From: Candidatus Aminicenantota bacterium
Lineage (GTDB): Bacteria > Acidobacteriota > Aminicenantia > Aminicenantales > Aminicenantaceae
Length of the DNA: 57,086 nucleotides
Direction: 5' to 3'
Assembly: GCA_011049545.1 (NCBI GenBank)
Contig: DRHQ01000054.1
Coordinates: forward strand, 1 to 57,086
Position 1 is the stretch's first letter. The number at the start of each line of letters is the position of its first letter. Position numbers and translations under genes: made by a program. Shown one piece after another: positions 52,122 through 57,086 of this stretch. The notes beneath the pieces are model-generated. The model was not told where the DNA came from, made no database searches, and saw only the letters and a list, made by a program, of their open reading frames with translations.

Positions 52122-53207
52122 TTAGAGCGTCATTATAATGCCTGTTCCAATGATATTAACCAAGCTTAAGGGAACAAGCAATTTCCAGCCAAAATCCATA
52201 AGCTGGTCATAACGAAACCGAGGATAGGTCCAGCGGATCAAAATCTGAAGCCAGCAGAAAAAGAAAACTTTTATGTTGAAAGCTGCGACCTGCAAGAGAA
52301 CAACGACCACATGAGAAAGCAACAATTCTCCCCCCCACGGGAAGTGAAATCCGTCCGAAGCCAACCAAGGAACCTGCCAGCCTCCAAAGAAAAGAGTGGT
52401 GAGCAAAGTGGAGACAATGATGACTTCCATGAAATCAACCATCATGAAAAGGCCCCATTTGAGCCCACTGTATTCTGTGAAAAATCCTATGATTTCAGAT
52501 TCCCCTTCTGGAAGATCAAAGGGAGCTCTTTTTGTCTCGGCAAGAGCAGCCAAGAGAAAGACAACGAATCCCAGGGGTTGGAGAAAAATCCCCCATTTTG
52601 GAAGGAACCCAAAAAGGAGCTCTCCCTGATAGAGGACAATGCTTGAAAGTCTCAAAGATGGATAGACCATGATCAGGCCTATGAGCGACAATCCCAGGGC
52701 TACTTCATAAGAGATAACCTGAGCAGCTCCTCTCATTCCTCCGATGAGAGCATACTTGTTATTAGAAGCCCAACCGCTGATAATAATACCGTATATTCCC
52801 AGAGACAACATAGCCAGGATAAACAAAAGCCCTACATTAAAATCCAGTATCTGGAGGTGTATAGTCCGGTTTCCAATACGCAGAGTATCTCCAAAAGGGA
52901 TCGCCGTAATCGTGATAGCCACAAAAAAGAAAGAGATGAAAGGAGCCATCGTGTGGAGAAATTTCCTGGAGAAAGAAGGCACAAAATCTTCTTTAAAAAT
53001 CATTTTAATGGCGTCGGCAAAGGGCTGGAAAAGACCGATGATACGTATTCCAAAGATTGAGGCTCTGTTCGCGCCAACCCTATCCTGGATGAGTGCGCTC
53101 TCTTTTCTCTCCAGCCAGGTCAGGTAGAGAGTACAGGCAAGCAACCAGACCAGAGCACAGACAATCTTGATGAATATTATTAACGTTTCATATAATGTTT
53201 CAGTCAT
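52122..53207 (-). CDS. nuoH: NADH-quinone oxidoreductase subunit H
   Basis: 361 residues, about eight membrane helices. 'LTWLERKESALIQDRVGANRASIFGI', 'PFADAIKMIFKEDFVP', 'RGAAQVISYEVALGLSLIGLIMVYPS' and 'AETKRAPFDLPEGESEIIGFFTEYSGLKWGLFMM' are NuoH signatures (quinone-site loop). It anchors the peripheral arm and forms part of the proton path. Its start overlaps the end of nuoG by 8 bp. Confidence 0.96.
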   Translation of the reverse strand: MTETLYETLIIFIKIVCALVWLLACTLYLTWLERKESALIQDRVGANRASIFGIRIIGLFQPFADAIKMIFKEDFVPSFSRKFLHTMAPFISFFFVAITITAIPFGDTLRIGNRTIHLQILDFNVGLLFILAMLSLGIYGIIISGWASNNKYALIGGMRGAAQVISYEVALGLSLIGLIMVYPSLRLSSIVLYQGELLFGFLPKWGIFLQPLGFVVFLLAALAETKRAPFDLPEGESEIIGFFTEYSGLKWGLFMMVDFMEVIIVSTLLTTLFFGGWQVPWLASDGFHFPWGGELLLSHVVVVLLQVAAFNIKVFFFCWLQILIRWTYPRFRYDQLMDFGWKLLVPLSLVNIIGTGIIMTL

Positions 53208-54780
53208 TTTTTTTCTTAAAAAAAGGAATTTTCTTTCCCATCTCGATTAAAATTGCTTCAGGAGAAGGGAGTTCACTATAAAATTTGGAATCTATTCCCA
53301 ATTCCTTACCCAGGTCAGAAAGCACTTTCCATTCGGGCAGGCTTTCTCCAGGCGGCTCTAGAGCAGGTTGAAAACCTTGAACTTTGCCTTCCACATTCGT
53401 TAAGGAACCTTCCTTCTCAGCAATCAAAGCCACGGGAAGAACTATATCAAAAAGAGAATTCAACTCATGCGTATAAGAAGAGAAAAGTACTTTTCTTTTT
53501 ACCGTATTAAGGGCGGCTTTAAGGTCTTTCGGACTGAAAAGTCCAGAAAGAAATGGACCAAAGGCGAGGAGAAAATCTGTTCCGCTAGCCAGGGCATCTA
53601 AATCTACAGGCTTGATATCAAAACCTATTTCTTGAGCTCCTCTTCTATTAGGACTGGTTTCTGATGTAAGTAAGTACCCGTCAGCCTCTCCTTGAGGGAG
53701 ATCGGCAAAGAATATCTTTTCTACTTTCAGGTCATCTTTAAAGATTTTATGAAGAAGAAAGAGTTCTTCATTCGAAAGCCAGGTATGAAGAATTAAAGCG
53801 ATTCCGGAGGTCTTTTTGGCAGAAGACAATCTTTTTATTTTTTCTCCCAGGTACTCGGAGATATTTTCCCATGTAAGCACATTCTCCCCTTCTATCTTAT
53901 TCATGATAATTTTATCAGCTCTGTGCTCATCAAGGTATGAATAGCCGTATCGTCCGCGGTCACATACCCAGAAATCGTTGACCTCAGGATTTTCTCTGGC
54001 CTTTATCCTGTAAACTCTTTTTGGCACCTCGAAACGGGGAAAACCAGGGTGATATTCGATCAGAATGTTACAGCCACGACTGCAGAGAGGGCAGATGGAC
54101 TCTCCTTCTTTTAAAAACCAACTGCGCGTCTTAAACCTGAAGTCCTCATCGGTGATGGCGCCCACCGGACAGATCTCAGCTAAATTGCCTGAATAATTAT
54201 TTTCAACAGCAGCCCCTTCATAAATATTAACACTTGAATGGACTCCGCGGTGAAATACGCCGAGATCCTGCGTTGTGGTCACTTCTTTTAGAAACCGGAC
54301 GCAGCGAGTGCAGAGAACGCATCTTTCTTGATCAAGAATGAGGCTCTTTCCGATCTTTAATTTTTTCTCTCTTTTTTCTTTCGCCTCTTTAAACTGGCTT
54401 TCAAAAAGCCCGTATTCGTCATAATAATCCTGTAATTTGCAGTCTCCAGCCTTATCACAGATGGGACAATCAAGGGGGTGTTCTGCCAGCAGAAATTCCA
54501 ACACCGCTTTTCTGGCTTTAACGACCCTTTCGCTCTTTGCCGAGATTTTCATCTCATCCTTCACTACGGTCGAGCAGGCCAGCTCAAGCTTGGGAAAGCC
54601 CTCAATCTCGACAAGACACATACGGCAGCTTCCCTCTGGCGGAAAAGCAGGATGATAACATAGATGAGGGATGTGAATCCCTGCTCGCTCTGCGGCTTTC
54701 AACACAGTCGTGCCTTGCTCCGCTTCTACGGGCTCTTTATCTATGAAAATCTTTATCATCTCGTTCGCTTTCTCCTGCAT
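53200..54780 (-). CDS. nuoG: NADH-quinone oxidoreductase subunit G (short form)
   Basis: Up to 526 residues; the ATG at 54759 ('MIKIFIDKEPVEAEQG') may be the real start. A [2Fe-2S] domain ('HLCYHPAFPPEGSCRMCLVEIEG'), 'AEHPLDCPICDKAGDCKLQ', 'ERCVLCTRCVRF' and 'CPLCSRGCNI' give the expected Fe-S chain. The molybdopterin-oxidoreductase-like C-terminal part is shortened compared with the 700-900 residues usual in E. coli-type NuoG. It transfers electrons from NuoF toward NuoI. Confidence 0.92.
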   Translation of the reverse strand: MQEKANEMIKIFIDKEPVEAEQGTTVLKAAERAGIHIPHLCYHPAFPPEGSCRMCLVEIEGFPKLELACSTVVKDEMKISAKSERVVKARKAVLEFLLAEHPLDCPICDKAGDCKLQDYYDEYGLFESQFKEAKEKREKKLKIGKSLILDQERCVLCTRCVRFLKEVTTTQDLGVFHRGVHSSVNIYEGAAVENNYSGNLAEICPVGAITDEDFRFKTRSWFLKEGESICPLCSRGCNILIEYHPGFPRFEVPKRVYRIKARENPEVNDFWVCDRGRYGYSYLDEHRADKIIMNKIEGENVLTWENISEYLGEKIKRLSSAKKTSGIALILHTWLSNEELFLLHKIFKDDLKVEKIFFADLPQGEADGYLLTSETSPNRRGAQEIGFDIKPVDLDALASGTDFLLAFGPFLSGLFSPKDLKAALNTVKRKVLFSSYTHELNSLFDIVLPVALIAEKEGSLTNVEGKVQGFQPALEPPGESLPEWKVLSDLGKELGIDSKFYSELPSPEAILIEMGKKIPFFKKKND

Positions 54781-54786
54781 TTCTGC

Positions 54787-56025
54787 CTATACATGAGATT
54801 CAAGCTCCTTCCTGAACTTCTTGGTGATGGAAAGAATAGGCATGGCTGCAGCATCTCCTAAGGGGCAAAGAGTGTTCCCTTCGATATTTGAAGCCAGCCT
54901 TAAAATGCTATCGATATCCTCTTTTTTTCCTTTCCCTTCTGCTATGCGTTTGACGATCTTATTTATCCATGAATTTCCGATTCGGCAGGGCGTACACTGG
55001 CCGCATGACTCATGGGAATAAAATTTCGTGACAACCTTTAGTACATCAAGAATAGAGGTCTTCTCGTCGATGACGATGATGGCGGCAGAGCCGAGCATAG
55101 AATTCGCCTCGACCAGGGAGTCAAAATCCATCTTTATGTTTATTTCATCTGCTGTCAAAATAGGTGCTGACATTCCCCCCGGAATAACAGCCTTCAATTT
55201 TTTACCTTCCTTCATTCCTCCGGCATGTTTAAAAATGATATCTTTCAAGCTGGTTCCGAGAGGCAGTTCGTAGATTCCTGGATTCTTAACCATGCCGCTT
55301 ACGCCAAAAATTCTGGTTCCTCCATCTTTTGGAAGCCCTTGTTTGACAAACCATTCCGCACCATTAAGTATGATATGAGAGATGTTGGAGATTGTTTCAA
55401 CATTATTTATAACCGTAGGACATTGCCAAAGACCTACAGAGGCAGGAAAAGGAGGCTTCAGTCTGGGAACTCCCCTTTTGCCTTCGAGCGATTCAAGAAG
55501 TGCGGTTTCCTCACCGCAGATATAGGCCCCTGCCCCGCGGTGCACAAAAATATCCAGGTCAAAACCACTCTCCAGGATGTTTTTTCCCAAAAACCCGTTC
55601 TCGTATGCTTCTGAGATGGCCTGTTCAAGTCTCAAGGCTATGGCTTCATACTCGCCCCGAATATAGATAAAAGCAGCATGGATACCCACACAGAAAGAGG
55701 TGATGATAATCCCTTCGAGCAGCATATGGGGATTGTGGCTCATGATATAGCGATCTTTAAAAGTTCCCGGTTCTCCCTCATCAGCATTGACGCATAGGTA
55801 TTTTGGCTTATCCGTGTCAGGAACAAAACTCCACTTTACTCCGGCCGGAAAACCTGCGCCGCCCCTTCCTCTCAAATTAGCCTTTTTCACTTCTTCCAGA
55901 ATTTCTTCCGGTTTCATTTTCTTTAGCGCTTTCTCCGTAGCTTGATACCCTCCCTGCTTTTTATACACATCTATTTTGTACAGATTTTCAAGCCCAAAAT
56001 GTTCGGTTAAAACCTTTTCTTTCAT
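54787..56025 (-). CDS. nuoF: NADH-quinone oxidoreductase subunit F
   Basis: 412 residues. FMN/NADH site 'NLRGRGGAGFPAGVKWSF', 'VNADEGEPGTFKDR', 'GAGAYICGEETALLESLEGKRGVPRLKPPFPA', and the [4Fe-4S] ligands 'ESCGQCTPCRIG' with 'GNTLCPLGDAAAMP'. It oxidises NADH and passes electrons to NuoG. It begins 4 bp after nuoE and is normal length. Confidence 0.97.
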   Translation of the reverse strand: MKEKVLTEHFGLENLYKIDVYKKQGGYQATEKALKKMKPEEILEEVKKANLRGRGGAGFPAGVKWSFVPDTDKPKYLCVNADEGEPGTFKDRYIMSHNPHMLLEGIIITSFCVGIHAAFIYIRGEYEAIALRLEQAISEAYENGFLGKNILESGFDLDIFVHRGAGAYICGEETALLESLEGKRGVPRLKPPFPASVGLWQCPTVINNVETISNISHIILNGAEWFVKQGLPKDGGTRIFGVSGMVKNPGIYELPLGTSLKDIIFKHAGGMKEGKKLKAVIPGGMSAPILTADEINIKMDFDSLVEANSMLGSAAIIVIDEKTSILDVLKVVTKFYSHESCGQCTPCRIGNSWINKIVKRIAEGKGKKEDIDSILRLASNIEGNTLCPLGDAAAMPILSITKKFRKELESHV

Positions 56026-56029
56026 TTTT

Positions 56030-56503
56030 CTACTTTAAGCCATCCAAAATTTCATCAACTTTTTTTGGGTCCATCTCACCGTAATAATTGAAATTTATCA
56101 GCATACAGGGAGCTCGCTCGCAGGCACCTAAACACTCAACTGTCGATAGAGTGAATTTTTTATCAGGCGTTGTCTCCCCAGGCTCAATCCCTAATTTCTC
56201 TACTAAATAATCAACGAAATTACCTGCTCCTAGAAGAGAACAGCTCAGGTTGGAACAGACTTGAATGTGATATTTTCCTAAAGATTCCCTAGAGAGCATG
56301 GTGTAAAAAGTCACGATTTCTCTCACGCTGATAGGTTTTATTCCTAAAATTCGAGCTACCAGCTTTTCTTCCTCAGCAGAAATAGAGCCGAATTCTTGTT
56401 GGGTTATATGCAAAACTGGAAGAATAGCAGCTTCTTTTTGAGGATAGCGGGCAACAATTTCCTCAATTTTTTTCTTTGTCTTTTCTGAGAACTCTGGGCT
56501 CAT
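56030..56503 (-). CDS. nuoE: NADH-quinone oxidoreductase subunit E
   Basis: 157 residues. 'REIVTFYTMLSRESLGKYHIQVCSNLSCSLLG' and 'VECLGACERAPCMLIN' hold the four Cys of the thioredoxin-like [2Fe-2S] cluster. It forms the NADH-input module with NuoF. It overlaps nuoD by 4 bp (ATGA). Confidence 0.96.
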   Translation of the reverse strand: MSPEFSEKTKKKIEEIVARYPQKEAAILPVLHITQQEFGSISAEEEKLVARILGIKPISVREIVTFYTMLSRESLGKYHIQVCSNLSCSLLGAGNFVDYLVEKLGIEPGETTPDKKFTLSTVECLGACERAPCMLINFNYYGEMDPKKVDEILDGLK

Positions 56504-57086
56504 CTATCTAACTCTCCTCCTATCATATTCGTCGAGCCAAAAGTAGGAATGACATCGGCTATATAGTGCCCCTGGATCATTTCTTCCAGGGCAGAAACAA
56601 TGTGAAAACAAGGCGCCCTCAGATGAAGGCGATAGGGCCTGTCAGTGCCGTCTGAAACGATATAATAGCCAAGCTCACCGTTTCCACCTTCCACAGAAAA
56701 ATAAACTTCCCCTTTGGGAGGTCTTATGCCGTGATCCCTCATGAAAAATTTGAAGTGATTAATAATTCCTTCGATCGAGGTGTATGTATCCTCTTTGGGA
56801 GGAACAACATATTTTTTACCTGTACCGAGAATATCCAAGTATTTCCCCCTTTCTGAGCCCTCTAAATTGGGAGATAGTTTGATTTCTTTCTCAACTCTTT
56901 TTGTTCTGGAGGCCTTGATCGCTTCGGCTGGCTCAAGGGCCTCAACCATAAGCTTGGACGGAGATGGTCTTGGCATTTTTTCCATGGCTTGCTCAATGAT
57001 CCGGAGGCTCTGATCCATCTCATTCATCCGAACCATGTATCTGTCAAAGTTATCTCCTCGCTCGCCCAAAGGAACCTCAAAATCCA
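56500..57086 (-). CDS. nuoD: NADH-quinone oxidoreductase subunit D (5' end off the right edge)
   Basis: The last 195 residues of the 49-kDa subunit: 'DFEVPLGERGDNFDRYMVRMNEMDQSLRI', 'SIEGIINHFKFFMRDHGIRPPKGEVYFSVEGGNGELGYYIVSDG' and the C-terminus 'IADVIPTFGSTNMIGGELDR'. It lines the quinone pocket. The frame is open through the window edge at 57086. Confidence 0.95.
   Translation of the reverse strand, partial: DFEVPLGERGDNFDRYMVRMNEMDQSLRIIEQAMEKMPRPSPSKLMVEALEPAEAIKASRTKRVEKEIKLSPNLEGSERGKYLDILGTGKKYVVPPKEDTYTSIEGIINHFKFFMRDHGIRPPKGEVYFSVEGGNGELGYYIVSDGTDRPYRLHLRAPCFHIVSALEEMIQGHYIADVIPTFGSTNMIGGELDR

Overview
This is a 57 kb bacterial chromosome fragment of moderate-to-low GC. It comes from a Gram-negative, peptide-degrading, respiring or anaerobic lineage: there is BamA, a NADH dehydrogenase operon, many secreted peptidases with signal peptides, a beta-barrel DUF5916 protein, a corrinoid methyltransferase set and a selenocysteine system. 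The gene content and style resemble Candidatus Aminicenantes or a related Acidobacteriota-like lineage. That placement is inference from protein style, since no rRNA or marker tree is available here.

Layout. 1-6.7 kb: partial bamA, a RelE-type toxin-antitoxin (TA) pair, a secreted esterase, a PilZ protein, a secreted isochorismatase-fold hydrolase and two small proteins, one of them broken. 6.8-15.4 kb: two radical SAM proteins, a chimeric pseudogene, two more TA pairs, a patatin, a ferredoxin-like protein and a methyltransferase. 15.5-26.7 kb: a selenocysteine island, all on the minus strand, with tRNA-Sec (selC), selB, selA, selD and two genes that read through UGA. One is a thioredoxin-TPR protein with a U-G-S-C active site. 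The other is an iodothyronine-deiodinase-like protein with C-T-U-P-P. Between them lie a DsbD-alpha-like protein and a zinc metallopeptidase. 26.9-30.3 kb: a decayed zone with a repeat array that cuts off an ECF sigma factor, a peptidase remnant, a rhodanese, an M14 peptidase lacking its catalytic core, and a ClpP-like protease. 30.5-33.7 kb: a promoter, a leader, and a corrinoid protein / activation domain / MttB-type methyltransferase operon. 33.7-48.4 kb: a large sortilin/BNR-repeat protein, an M14 carboxypeptidase pair (one with degenerate zinc ligands), a DUF5916 barrel protein, DUF3795, a DUF4097-like beta-helix protein, a membrane protein and an M1 aminopeptidase. 48.5-57.1 kb: a half-size permease, small Cys-rich proteins, a stand-alone LigD phosphoesterase, an MBL hydrolase and nuoI-H-G-F-E-D (reading leftward from the right edge).

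How the genes fit together. The Sec island has what is needed to make and insert selenocysteine (SelA, SelD, SelB, tRNA-Sec) next to at least two exported, thioredoxin-fold Sec users. A DsbD-alpha-like domain protein lies beside them, and the deiodinase-like protein carries two beta-sandwich repeats of its own. Together this suggests a dedicated envelope selenothiol redox system. A short palindromic repeat (core GGGCTTGATnAATCAAGCCCCTAC) is scattered in clusters and supplies the stop codon of at least three genes. Several genes are internally deleted or truncated, so the segment shows ongoing reductive decay by deletion.
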